A stretch of DNA of 64,000 nt from an uncultured Desulfovibrio sp. (GTDB lineage: Bacteria; Desulfobacterota; Desulfovibrionia; Desulfovibrionales; Desulfovibrionaceae). Position 1 is the first letter of the stretch, and each line of letters starts with the position of its first letter. Position numbers and translations under genes: made by a program. The notes beneath the pieces were generated by a model that saw only the letters and a program-made list of their open reading frames with translations, was not told where the DNA came from and searched no databases. This document shows, in pieces, positions 32,734-43,132 of this stretch. Location of the stretch: assembly GCF_902477725.1 (NCBI RefSeq), contig NZ_CABSIF010000016.1, forward strand, positions 1 through 64,000, given 5' to 3'.

Positions 32734-35346
32734 ATGACGGTGTTCGACTGCCTGCGAAAGTGGCTGGTGCGCGATGGCTCGGATGAGCCGGACGCGGAAC
32801 AGCTTGCGCGTGAGGAGGCTTTCAAGGCCCACCTGAGGGAGCGTTGCGCGCGCTTCCGCCGCTTGTTGTCGTCCAACAAGACAGCCCTTGAGGCCATGAG
32901 TGATGTGGAGGAGCACCTCTCCGGCGCGCGGCCTTTTGGCATGGATTACGTGCATGCCGTAAGCACTCGCGCCGTAACGGCGGTTTTTCAGATGGTGCGC
33001 GACCTCAACGCGCTTTCAGATGAAGGCTACGAGCCTTTGCAGCAGGCCTTTGACCGCATTCGTGAGCAGATGCAGAATCTGCTCGAAGATCAGCCGCATC
33101 AGGATGGCCCCAATATCATGCCGCTTGGCGATATCCGCCTGCACCACATCACCCTTGTGGGCGGCAAGATGGCCAATCTGGGTGAAGTGGCGGCCCATGC
33201 AGGGTTGGACGTGCCTGATGGTTTTGCCGTGACGGTCAGCGCCTACTATCGTTTTATGGAATACACCGGCCTGCACAGCGAACTGAACCGCCGCATTCAG
33301 GCTACGGATATGCACAGCCTGGATGAAGTTTTCAGTCTTTCTGCGGCATTGCAGCAGGCCGTACTCAGCGCGCCGTTGCCGCCGGAGCTGGAGCAGGAAA
33401 TTACCGAGGCCGTGGCCGCCATGCAGCGCCGGGCTGGGCCGGGTCTTGCCCTTGCACTGCGCAGCAGCGCCGTGGGCGAAGATTCGCTTGGTGTCTCCTT
33501 TGCCGGGCAGTACCGCTCCGAACTTAACGTGCCGCCGGAAGAAGCCTGCGAGGTCTGGAAAGAAATTATCGCCAGCAAGTATGCCGTAACAGCCATGAGC
33601 TATCGGTATCAGCACGGCATCCCTGATGATGCTGCGCCCATGTGCGTGGGCGTGCTTGCCATGGTGCCAGCCGCCGCTGGCGGCGTGGCCTACAGCCGTG
33701 ATCCTGTGGCTGCCGCGCGCGGGCAGGAGCAGGTGCTGCTCAATGCCGTGCCGGGCCTGCCCCAGGCCGTGGTGGACGGCGCGGTTACACCTGATGTTTT
33801 TATTTTTACCCGCACCAATCCGCCGCAGCCCATAAGCAAGACTCTTGCAGGGCTTGCTGGCGTGCCAGCCAGCCTCACCGATGCACAGGCCGCAGACCTT
33901 GCCCAGGTTGCGCTGGCGCTGGAAGAATACTACGCCGAGCCGCAGGATGTGGAGTGGGCGCTTGATTCCCGCAACGGGCGTATTGTGGTGCTGCAAAGCC
34001 GCCCCCTGCACGCGGCAGATGCCGCCACGGAAAACCGGGCCGATGTTGCTGACGGCGCAGCTGTCGGGCCGGGCGAGTGTAAAATTTTGGCGGAAAACCT
34101 GCCCGAAGGCCTTTCCATGCTGGCTTGCGGCGGCGTTGCCGTAAGCCCCGGCGTGGGTATGGGGCCTGTGTTTGTTGCCCGTAAGGAAGCGGACATGCTT
34201 TCCTTCCCCAAGGGTGGCATTCTGGTGGTTGAGCGGGCCTTGCCGCGCTGGGCACCTCTGCTTTCCCGCGCGTCTGGCATGGTCAGCGAAACGGGCGGCA
34301 TGGCGGGGCATCTGGCCTCTGTAGCGCGCGAGTACCGCCTGCCCGCCGTGTTCAGCCTGCCTAATGCCTGTAGCCTGTTGGACAATGCCGGGGACGCCAC
34401 CCTGGATGCCGTGCGCTGCGCCGTGTTTGCGGGGCTGAATCCCGAGCTTGCCGCCCAGGTGTCGGAGCCGCCAAATCTTATGGAAGGCAGCCCGGTGCAT
34501 CAGCGGCTTGAGGCCTTGGCGACCCTGATGGTTCCCCTGCATCTGCTGGACCCGGAATCACCGGAGTTTGCGCCGGAACATTGTCAGACCCTGCACGACA
34601 TCACCCGCTTTTGCCACGAAAAATCCGTACAGCTCATGTTTGAGGATGGCTCAGACGTCAACCAGCGCATGGGCAAGCAGCTCAAGGCCGGGGTCAAGCT
34701 TCAGTACTGGATTGTGGACATGGGCGACGGTTTCAGGCGGTATGTGGGCGGCGCGGTGGTGGATATCGCCGATATCGCCAGTACGCCCATGCTGGCGCTG
34801 TGGGACGGCATGGTTGCCGTGCCATGGGCCGGGCCGCCTGCGGCAAGCGCCTCTGGCTTCATGACCGTGATGCTTGAAAGCACCATGAATCCGGATCTGG
34901 AAAGCACAGCGCCCAATGCCATGTCCAACAAAAACTTTTTTATCATTTCTGATAATTACATGATTTTGCAGGCCCGCTACGGCTACCACTTCTGCACGGT
35001 GGAAAGTCTGGCTGGCGCAAATAACCATGAAAATTTTGTGAGCTTCCAGTTCAAGGGAGGTGCTGCCGACCGGCAGCGCCGCCGCCTGCGCGCCCGCATG
35101 GTGGCCGACCTGCTGGAGGCGCACGGCTTCCGCGCTGATGTGAAGGATGATTCGCTCTTTGCGGTGGCGGAAAACTTCCCCGCTGCCGATATTCTGCAAA
35201 AAACCCGTATGCTCGGCTATCTGCTCATCCATACCCGACAAGTGGACATGATCATGCTGGAGCAGGAGCGCGCCGCAGCCTTAAGGGAAAAACTGGGCGG
35301 CGACATGGCCTCGTTGCTCGACAGACCTTTGCCGCCGGGCTGTTAG
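32734..35346 (+). CDS. PEP-synthase-like phosphotransferase with an unrecognised C-terminal domain
   Basis: An 870-residue protein. After a helical N-terminal domain (about 1-125) comes a complete PEP synthase/PPDK-type ATP-grasp domain (about 130-430): VGGKMANLGEVA, DVPDGFAVTVSAYYRF, ALRSSAVGEDSLGVSFAGQY, GGVAYSRDPVAA, QDVEWALD and VVLQSRPL. The swivelling phospho-His domain follows (about 465-560) with GGMAGHLASVAREYRLPAV, His526 being the catalytic residue. The PEP/pyruvate TIM barrel that normally follows is absent; a domain of about 300 residues shared only with the paralogue at 27974 replaces it. ATP could phosphorylate His526, but the acceptor is unknown, as in rifampin phosphotransferase-like enzymes. 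It is the last gene of the module. Confidence 0.75.
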   Translation: MTVFDCLRKWLVRDGSDEPDAEQLAREEAFKAHLRERCARFRRLLSSNKTALEAMSDVEEHLSGARPFGMDYVHAVSTRAVTAVFQMVRDLNALSDEGYEPLQQAFDRIREQMQNLLEDQPHQDGPNIMPLGDIRLHHITLVGGKMANLGEVAAHAGLDVPDGFAVTVSAYYRFMEYTGLHSELNRRIQATDMHSLDEVFSLSAALQQAVLSAPLPPELEQEITEAVAAMQRRAGPGLALALRSSAVGEDSLGVSFAGQYRSELNVPPEEACEVWKEIIASKYAVTAMSYRYQHGIPDDAAPMCVGVLAMVPAAAGGVAYSRDPVAAARGQEQVLLNAVPGLPQAVVDGAVTPDVFIFTRTNPPQPISKTLAGLAGVPASLTDAQAADLAQVALALEEYYAEPQDVEWALDSRNGRIVVLQSRPLHAADAATENRADVADGAAVGPGECKILAENLPEGLSMLACGGVAVSPGVGMGPVFVARKEADMLSFPKGGILVVERALPRWAPLLSRASGMVSETGGMAGHLASVAREYRLPAVFSLPNACSLLDNAGDATLDAVRCAVFAGLNPELAAQVSEPPNLMEGSPVHQRLEALATLMVPLHLLDPESPEFAPEHCQTLHDITRFCHEKSVQLMFEDGSDVNQRMGKQLKAGVKLQYWIVDMGDGFRRYVGGAVVDIADIASTPMLALWDGMVAVPWAGPPAASASGFMTVMLESTMNPDLESTAPNAMSNKNFFIISDNYMILQARYGYHFCTVESLAGANNHENFVSFQFKGGAADRQRRRLRARMVADLLEAHGFRADVKDDSLFAVAENFPAADILQKTRMLGYLLIHTRQVDMIMLEQERAAALREKLGGDMASLLDRPLPPGC

Positions 35347-35557
35347 AGGTTTTTTCAGCACACGTTCACGGTGCTGTCCTTCAGTCTGCCCTGCTGCGCT
35401 GGCTCTGTCTTTGTACTGAGTGCGGCCGTGGGCATCCCTTCATCTTCCTTGCCAACGTATTCCTAGCTGTTTACTACAAAACAGGCGACTGCGCTGGATT
35501 ATCCGGCGGGTTGCGCCTCTGTTTGTCTGAAGTTTTTTGTATTCTGGAGTAGAGTTC

Positions 35558-36529
35558 ATGAGCAGACCAAGAATTTTTGTTCCGCGCACGGTGGTGCCCG
35601 AGGCCCTTGAATTGCTGCAGACCCGTTGTGATGTGGAGATGGGTCCCAGTGGCGGCTTGCCGCACGAAAAGCTGGTTGAAGCGGTGCGCGGCTGCGATGG
35701 CGTTCTTTCTCCGGTGGTGGCCTTGCCCGCAGATGTTATTGATGCCATGGCCCTGACCTGCAAGATCATTTCGTGCTTTGGCGTCGGCTTTGATCATGTG
35801 GATATTGCCGCTGCCACCCGCAACGGTATATGGGTGACGCACAATCCCGGCTTTGTCACTGATGACACTGCCGATATGGCCTTTGCGCTCATGCTCGGCG
35901 TGGCCCGCAAACTGCGCGACTGCGATGCTTTTGTGCGTAGTGGCGAAAAGCCATGGCCCATGACTGTCAATCTGGGCTTGCGGGTATCGGGCAAAACGCT
36001 GGGCCTCGTGGGCAGCGGGCGCATTGCCCAAGCCGTGGCCGCACGGGCTGCAGGCTTTGGCATGTCGCTGCTCTACACCGCGCGGCACCGCAACGAGAAC
36101 TTTGAGGCGAGTACGGGCGCACACTATGTCAGCAAGGATGATCTGCTGCGACAGTCCGACTTTGTCAGCCTGCACATGCCGCTGACGCCGGAAACGGAAA
36201 AATATATAGGCAGCAGGGAGCTTGAACTCATGCAGCCTCATGCCATCCTCATCAATACCGCACGTGGCAAGGTGGTGGACGAGGCCGCGCTTGCCAGTGC
36301 CCTAAAAAACGGCGTGATAGCCGGGGCAGGGCTGGACGTGTTTGAAAACGAACCGCTGGTGCTTCCTGCTCTCTGTGAGCTGCCCAACGTGCTGATGACG
36401 CCGCACAAGGGTGCGGCGACTATGGACGGATTCAGAAATATGGGACGCAGCAGCGCAGAAAAGATTTTTGCAGCCCTGGACGGCAAGCTGCCAGCCAACT
36501 GCCTCAACCCCGAAGCACGGCAGGTATAG
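35558..36529 (+). CDS. D-isomer-specific 2-hydroxyacid dehydrogenase
   Basis: A 323-residue NAD(P)-dependent dehydrogenase of the phosphoglycerate/hydroxypyruvate reductase family. The Rossmann motif is GLVGSGRIAQAV; catalytic residues are Arg in NTARGKVVDEAAL, Glu in DVFENEP and His in MTPHKGAAT. The early GVGFDHVDIAAA segment is also characteristic. There is no ACT or regulatory domain, so it is unlikely to be the main SerA; a hydroxypyruvate or glyoxylate reductase role is possible. The ATG at 35558 follows GGAG; the open frame extends 7 codons upstream without significance. It is a single gene convergent with groEL. Confidence 0.87.
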   Translation: MSRPRIFVPRTVVPEALELLQTRCDVEMGPSGGLPHEKLVEAVRGCDGVLSPVVALPADVIDAMALTCKIISCFGVGFDHVDIAAATRNGIWVTHNPGFVTDDTADMAFALMLGVARKLRDCDAFVRSGEKPWPMTVNLGLRVSGKTLGLVGSGRIAQAVAARAAGFGMSLLYTARHRNENFEASTGAHYVSKDDLLRQSDFVSLHMPLTPETEKYIGSRELELMQPHAILINTARGKVVDEAALASALKNGVIAGAGLDVFENEPLVLPALCELPNVLMTPHKGAATMDGFRNMGRSSAEKIFAALDGKLPANCLNPEARQV

Positions 36530-36573
36530 AACAGATTTGTTTTGAGTTTTTTTGCGGGGGGAGCGGCAGAAAT

Positions 36574-36670
36574 CAGTCGCTTACCGGCGCGGTCAAGCCG
36601 CAGCCTGCTCCTGCTTTCTGGTTGCGCCGACTTCGTCAGCGCAACAAAAAGGCTCCCGCTTTCGCGGGAG
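36574..36670. repeat. 97-bp direct repeat, copy 1
   Basis: This segment is repeated 145 bases further on (36719-36815) with a single difference (CAGCGCAAC here, CAGCACAAC there). It begins CAGTCGCTTACCGGCGCGG and ends in the left part of the terminator hairpin (GGCTCCCGCTTTCGCGGGAG). Here the hairpin is followed by GCC but not by a T-run, so only copy 2 makes a full terminator. The 325-base gap after the dehydrogenase gene consists mostly of this duplication. Confidence 0.9.
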
Positions 36671-36718
36671 GCCTTACCCAGAGCAAAGCCGCGTTGCGGA
36701 CTTTGTAAGCGCAGAAAC

Positions 36719-36815
36719 CAGTCGCTTACCGGCGCGGTCAAGCCGCAGCCTGCTCCTGCTTTCTGGTTGCGCCGACTTCGTCAGCACAACAAAAAGGCTC
36801 CCGCTTTCGCGGGAG
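36719..36815. repeat. 97-bp direct repeat, copy 2
   Basis: Second copy of the repeat at 36574. The 48 bases between the copies are unique. Tandem duplication of an intergenic terminator region is the simplest explanation; a dispersed Desulfovibrio repeat family is the alternative. Confidence 0.9.
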
Positions 36816-36822
36816 CCTTTTT
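36791..36822. terminator. Bidirectional terminator between the dehydrogenase gene and groEL
   Basis: A 14-bp stem counting the flanking A and T runs: AAAAAGGCTCCCGC, loop TTTC, GCGGGAGCCTTTTT. It serves the convergent dehydrogenase gene (plus) and groEL (minus). Confidence 0.9.
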
Positions 36823-36854
36823 CATTCTTCAAACGTATGAGCTGTTGGGCTGGC

Positions 36855-38507
<1,653 letters not shown>

Positions 38508-38549
38508 TGGAAATTTTCCTCCTGAAATATAATTCGGCAGCGGTGGGAG

Positions 38550-38837
38550 TTAGTCAATAATGGCGAGAATGTCTTCTTCGCGCATCACAAGGTGATCAAC
38601 GCCGTCCAGCTTGACTTCGGTGCCGGCATACTTGTTGAACAGCACCATGTCGCCCGCTTTCACAGCCAGAGCGACGCGTTCGCCATTTTCCCCAGCTTTG
38701 CCGGGACCGGCAGCAACAACCTGACCCTTGGAAGGCTTTTCTTTGGCCGTATCAGGGATAAACAGGCCACCGGCGGTCTTTTCTTCGGATTCAAGGCGTT
38801 TGACCAGCACACGGTCGTTAAGGGGCTTCAGCTTCAT
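38550..38837 (-). CDS. groS: Co-chaperonin GroES (Hsp10)
   Basis: A 95-residue lid protein. It starts KLKPLNDRVLVKRLE, has the mobile loop EEKTAGGLFIPDTAKEKP and ends HLVMREEDILAIID. The start at 38837 has GGGAGGA about 10 bases upstream on the minus strand. It is the first gene of the groES-groEL operon. I found no CIRCE inverted repeat upstream, so HrcA control is not supported here. Confidence 0.96.
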   Translation of the reverse strand: MKLKPLNDRVLVKRLESEEKTAGGLFIPDTAKEKPSKGQVVAAGPGKAGENGERVALAVKAGDMVLFNKYAGTEVKLDGVDHLVMREEDILAIID

Positions 38838-39220
38838 GACGTCAAATCCTCCCGGAAATGATATTATTATTGTCCATTTAGGACGCAGCAGCGGCCGCAT
38901 CGCTGTGGCCGCGCTGGAAATATTGCGCGTTATGAACCGAAGCCAGTTCCACTTCGCTTCAGTTCCGCACCGGCATAGAAATAAGACGCGCTCGGAGCTT
39001 GAAAAGGGGTTTGGACTGATTTTTTTACTTTTTTTTGCAAAAAAATAAAAAATCAAACAAATCAAGCATGTTGAGTTTGACCCCGCTCCGAATGCCTTTT
39101 CCTCTGCGGTGTAACCGCGCTCAATACTTTGGGCAAGGAGCACTACCGGAGGCAAGGCGCGCAGTCAAGCTCGACTTGTCCGGATGCCGGTTCCTTATTC
39201 TTGCCATGGCCCATGCAGGG
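38838..39220. other. Upstream region of groES
   Basis: A 383-base interval. It contains A/T-rich runs (around 39020-39056) and a GCGGT-GTA-ACCGC hairpin near 39103-39115, but no supported gene. The groES promoter should be here on the minus strand; no unambiguous sigma32 or sigma70 pair was identified. No terminator was found for the minus-strand gene that ends at 39221. Confidence 0.4.
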
Positions 39221-42200
39221 TCAGCACAAGCAGGGGCATGCGCCCAGTTTTGACTGCGCCTCGCGGCGAAGTTCCTTCACATACGTCCTGTTGTTTTGCA
39301 GATAAAAGGCCAGTGCGCGGGCAAAATCTTTTTTCAGCAGGCCCTCAAGAATGAGGGTGCTGATTTCCCGTTCAAGCGAGAGCAGGGCGTGCATGCCAAT
39401 AACAATGCGCCGTTCCTCCTGCGGCAGGGCGCACAGCTTGCGCCAGAATACCTCCCGGGCGCGGGGCTGATAATACCACATGTACATCATGTCCAGAAGG
39501 TGCGTTACTGTTTGCCGTGCTGCTGCGCGGTCTTTGCCGTACAGCATGCGCCAGTATTCCGCAGGATCTTGCAGCATTGTTTCAAGGTCTTTGCTGGGGA
39601 ACAGCAGTTCCTGCCGCGCCAGACTTTTGTATATCTGCGTAAACTTGCTGTCGTAATCACATTGCCGCATACGCAGATACATGTTGCGGTCGGCAAAACC
39701 TTCGATGATGGATGCCACCATGTCGGACGAACATTTGGAAACAATGGCCGCGCAGTTCTGCATCAGGCTTATGGGATCAGGCAAGTGCATTGCGGTAAAG
39801 CAGAGCAGCAAGCCCTGGCCCATGAGCATGGACAGCGGAATGGAAAGCGCGCTGCGAAAGAGGTTGCCGACTATGGCTTCCTTGGGCAGGCCACGGTAAA
39901 TGTTGTGCCCTGAAATATAGGCGCTGTTGATCATGGCTATGACCGTATAGACCGCAAGCGCGTTGTCCTGCACCGTCAGACCCATGAAGTCCTGCAAGAG
40001 CCACAGGCGCACCACCACTTCAAGCAATGGCACGGATACGCCTGTGTAAAACAGCGAGTCGGCCATGCGGCTCCAGCTCACATAGCGCTTCCACGGCACC
40101 AGCACAGAGCGGGTAAAGGCCCCGCCGCCCACAACCGCCTGCCCCACGTTGCGCACTGCAGTAATGGCAAACCATATGAGCGCGCCAAACCATGTGAGCA
40201 CCCACCAGCCGTCCACATAGCTGAAGGCCCACTGCGCGGGCAAAAAACCCGCCAGGATTTTGAGAACGTTGACAATGTCGCTGTTCATGTATTCGGGCGA
40301 CCAGAAGGGGATTTCCCCTTTTTCAGGGCCGGGCGTCTGCTGCATTTCGCGGTTCACGCCTTTGGCGTCAACACCGCCCAGGGTCACAAGATTGCCGTCA
40401 TGGCCCACACTGGTGGTGTTTTTTTCAAGGCCCCAGCCCCGTACCCTGTGGCAGCCCAGATTGCCAAGGCCGGGAATGCGTCTGAGCAGGCGCTGCCACC
40501 ATGGTTGCGGCTGTGCTGGCTCATGGTAGTGCGTGAAGCGGTAAATATCAGTATGCACGGGCAGGGTGAGCCGCAGGGCGTTATCTTCATTGCGCAGGGC
40601 TGCACGGGCCTTGGGGGGCAGCGTTTCCACAAACACAAGCCCCATGCCGTGGGTGTGGTGCGAGCGGCTGGTGGAATCCGTGCCGATGCGCGAACCCAGC
40701 GGCGAAAGCGCATAAAACTCCTGCAACTGCGGAATATGACCCAGAATCTCCTGAAACAGGGGCATGCGCGGAGAATCTTTGGGTTCCTTGCTGATAATGC
40801 TGCGGATGACCTGCTTGAGCCTCGGGGTGCTGCCCTCGTTGACGGCCCTTTGCAGGGTGTTGATCTCTTCCACATGAGCAAGCTGACCGGCTGTCCATTC
40901 GCGCAGGTTAAAAAGCTCGAGGTGGGTAATGCGCCCACGGCCCAGCCACAGCAACTCCAGCACGTCCTGTTCCGTCAGGCCTGCCAGATTGAGCACGATC
41001 TGGCAGGGGTGCAGGGGGTAGATGTTTTCCAGCAGGAATTCCGGCGACTGCTGCAAAATAGCGGGCAAATCCTTGTGCGGCTTGTAAGGGAACACGATCT
41101 CCGGGTTGGCCTCCGGGCCGAGCCAGTCATCGCGCAGCATGTCGGGCACCATGTCGGTCAGTTCCGTCAGACTTTCGCGCAGTTTGGCCGCCCGTGCGGG
41201 GTTTGTTTCCGCAGTTAGGGCCTCGCGCAGGCGTTCGCCGCGCAACTGTCGCATGGGCTCAAGCTGATGATAAATAAATTCGGCAAGATGCAGCGAGGAC
41301 GGCTGCTTTTGCCCCACATAGGCAAGAAAAACCTCTTCCTTGATGGGTTCCGGTGCGGGCATATCCCATCGAGCAGCCAGCGAGGCGGCGTGCCTCTCGT
41401 TCCAGGCTCGCAAGAGCTTGAGCACGTAGGCGCGCATCCAGTCGTTGACGGGCGCGTACTTGCGCAGCGCGTCTGTGATGTCCTTGCGGTGCAGCAGGTT
41501 GTCAAAAGCCCTCGATGTTTCGGTATTGAGCGGCGACCATGTAAATTCCACCAGTTTGTCGCGGAACGTGGCCTTGAACTCAATGCCGATGCGCACCGTA
41601 ATGTCCATGATGCGCGCGGCGCGCAGCAGTTCCTGAGCAGCTTCGGGGTCAACGGTATTATAGTAGATTACCGTCAAAAAGCGGATGCCCTTGATCCACG
41701 CATCCATGACCAGATGGGTTGGATTTTTGCGCCCCTTGGTGTTGGCGTCGTGCACGTGGTGGTCAAAGGCGTGCTGGTTCCATTCCTCCGGCATTTCAAG
41801 CAGGTGGTATTTACGCAGCAATGCCCGCACAATGCGCGGCGTGCCGCGCACGGCCTGATGAAATTCGTGTGCGAGGGGTAATTGGTGGCTGGCATCGTTG
41901 TGCGAGCGCACGAGGTCTTTCATGATCTGCACCAGCACGCGCGCTGTATTGTTTTGCAGCGAAGAATGCGTGGAGTACAGGACCTCGTCGTGCAAGCGGC
42001 GCAGGGCCTGCAATCTCTCGCTGGGGCCGCCAGCCTCCAGGCTTTCCAGCAGCACGATGACGGCGCTGGCAAGGCGCAGGCCGTGCGAAGAGGTCATTTC
42101 AATGATGCCGTGGGGGTGCAGGCCCGGTTCTGGCTGGCGCAGGGCGTGATCCTGTGCGCGGGCGTCCACAAAGGCGTTCACCATCTGGATGAGCTTGTGG

Positions 42201-42298
42201 TCCTGCCTGTCGAACAGCAATGAAGAAAACTTCCGGTGCGCGTGGGCGCGGCCATCTGTTGAGGAACCGTCGGTAGTGGTACTTGTAGAGCTGAGCAT
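39221..42298 (-). CDS. Large membrane protein of unknown function
   Basis: About 1025 residues if the ATG at 42298 is used; the frame remains open to 42472 and no clear ribosome site decides the start. The first about 680 residues are soluble and mostly helical, without a family I recognise. Four to six membrane segments follow between about 690 and 880 (for example WWVLTWFGALIWFAITAV and ALAVYTVIAMINSAYI), then a soluble helical C-terminus ending LGACPCLC, a short Cys-rich tail. A histidine-rich segment (SRSHHTHGMG) lies near residue 590. It is transcribed towards groES-groEL but 383 bases away. No function is proposed. Confidence 0.75.
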   Translation of the reverse strand: MLSSTSTTTDGSSTDGRAHAHRKFSSLLFDRQDHKLIQMVNAFVDARAQDHALRQPEPGLHPHGIIEMTSSHGLRLASAVIVLLESLEAGGPSERLQALRRLHDEVLYSTHSSLQNNTARVLVQIMKDLVRSHNDASHQLPLAHEFHQAVRGTPRIVRALLRKYHLLEMPEEWNQHAFDHHVHDANTKGRKNPTHLVMDAWIKGIRFLTVIYYNTVDPEAAQELLRAARIMDITVRIGIEFKATFRDKLVEFTWSPLNTETSRAFDNLLHRKDITDALRKYAPVNDWMRAYVLKLLRAWNERHAASLAARWDMPAPEPIKEEVFLAYVGQKQPSSLHLAEFIYHQLEPMRQLRGERLREALTAETNPARAAKLRESLTELTDMVPDMLRDDWLGPEANPEIVFPYKPHKDLPAILQQSPEFLLENIYPLHPCQIVLNLAGLTEQDVLELLWLGRGRITHLELFNLREWTAGQLAHVEEINTLQRAVNEGSTPRLKQVIRSIISKEPKDSPRMPLFQEILGHIPQLQEFYALSPLGSRIGTDSTSRSHHTHGMGLVFVETLPPKARAALRNEDNALRLTLPVHTDIYRFTHYHEPAQPQPWWQRLLRRIPGLGNLGCHRVRGWGLEKNTTSVGHDGNLVTLGGVDAKGVNREMQQTPGPEKGEIPFWSPEYMNSDIVNVLKILAGFLPAQWAFSYVDGWWVLTWFGALIWFAITAVRNVGQAVVGGGAFTRSVLVPWKRYVSWSRMADSLFYTGVSVPLLEVVVRLWLLQDFMGLTVQDNALAVYTVIAMINSAYISGHNIYRGLPKEAIVGNLFRSALSIPLSMLMGQGLLLCFTAMHLPDPISLMQNCAAIVSKCSSDMVASIIEGFADRNMYLRMRQCDYDSKFTQIYKSLARQELLFPSKDLETMLQDPAEYWRMLYGKDRAAARQTVTHLLDMMYMWYYQPRAREVFWRKLCALPQEERRIVIGMHALLSLEREISTLILEGLLKKDFARALAFYLQNNRTYVKELRREAQSKLGACPCLC

Positions 42299-42524
42299 GA
42301 ATAATGTCGGGAAAAAGTGCTTAAAGATGTTTGCAGCGGCTGCATGCCCTGCAAGCTGACCATATATGCTTATGATGCAGTGCAAGTGCGCGAAAGTCCA
42401 GCGGCATGTTTCTGCCATCGGGCATGCGATCAGGCGCATTGATAAAAAGGCCATACTGCCGTTAAATGGCAAAAAGCAGTCTTCTGCACAGATGGCCGCT
42501 CTAACCAGTTACCCCGGAGGATGT

Positions 42525-42788
42525 ATGTATCAGCAAGCCAATGATCTGGCCGGAGGGCATGTGTTCGCTACAGCCCAGGAAATGATGGACTGGCTTGAAA
42601 AGGCCATGACTGACAATATTCGGAATAACAAGGATCAATACCGGTTTGAGGCTGATCCCTACGCCTATGTGGTCAACTATGCCGCTGCCGCCGGGCTTGA
42701 ACTTGACGATGCGCAACTGGGCGACATGCAGCGGCGTGTGGCGCAGTGGGCAGAGCAACATTTTGCCGAGAATATGACGGAAGAATAG
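42525..42788 (+). CDS. Small conserved-looking hypothetical protein
   Basis: An 87-residue acidic, helical protein starting MYQQANDLAGGHVFATAQEM and ending HFAENMTEE. GGAGG lies 4 bases before the ATG at 42525. It has no cysteines, no membrane segment and no recognised domain. It is divergent from the large membrane protein (226 bases apart). The in-frame upstream extension to 42366 is unlikely to be translated given the ribosome site. Confidence 0.65.
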   Translation: MYQQANDLAGGHVFATAQEMMDWLEKAMTDNIRNNKDQYRFEADPYAYVVNYAAAAGLELDDAQLGDMQRRVAQWAEQHFAENMTEE

Positions 42789-43132
42789 CTCTCTTTTCTT
42801 TTACTGCTGGCTGCTGCGGTAATTATAATGCAGAGCGTGGGGAATGACAAAAAATTTCACGTGCTTTGCACTGATAGTTGCTGACAGCAGTCAGCAATGT
42901 TTTGTTGATTACATATTGCAAGACGTTACTGAAAACTGATGGTGCAGGCTGTATCGATATGGCAGATTTCAGTATTTCAGAATGTTACGTAAAACAGTAC
43001 ATAGTAAATGTAATTGTTTTATTGTGGTCATGAAAATTTTTATGTACAATGGTTGCATTTTTTAGTTGCCAAGAGCGCATAAATTGATGAAGGTACTGGG
43101 GGTAATTTTCTTTACGACAAACGCAAGGGAAT
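42789..43132. other. AT-rich gap upstream of the diguanylate cyclase gene
   Basis: A 344-base interval with no supported gene. It contains a perfect 8-bp hairpin without a T-run (TTGCTGAC-AGCA-GTCAGCAA, 42878-42897) and the promoter at 43022-43050. Confidence 0.5.
43022..43050 (+). promoter_or_regulatory. Promoter of the diguanylate cyclase gene with an internal dyad
   Basis: TTGTGG (43022-43027), 17 bases, TACAAT (43045-43050). The whole spacer is occupied by the near-perfect dyad CATGAAAATTTTTATG (43029-43044, one mismatch), whose left half matches the TGAAAAT half of a Fur box. A repressor bound there would block the promoter. Confidence 0.5.

Noticed and set aside
38838..39060. CIRCE element for HrcA control of groESL
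   Set aside because: No TTAGCACTC-N9-GAGTGCTAA-like inverted repeat was found on either strand.
42878..42897. Terminator after the small protein at 42525
   Set aside because: The hairpin is perfect but lacks a T-run on either strand and lies 90 bases after the stop; its role is unclear.
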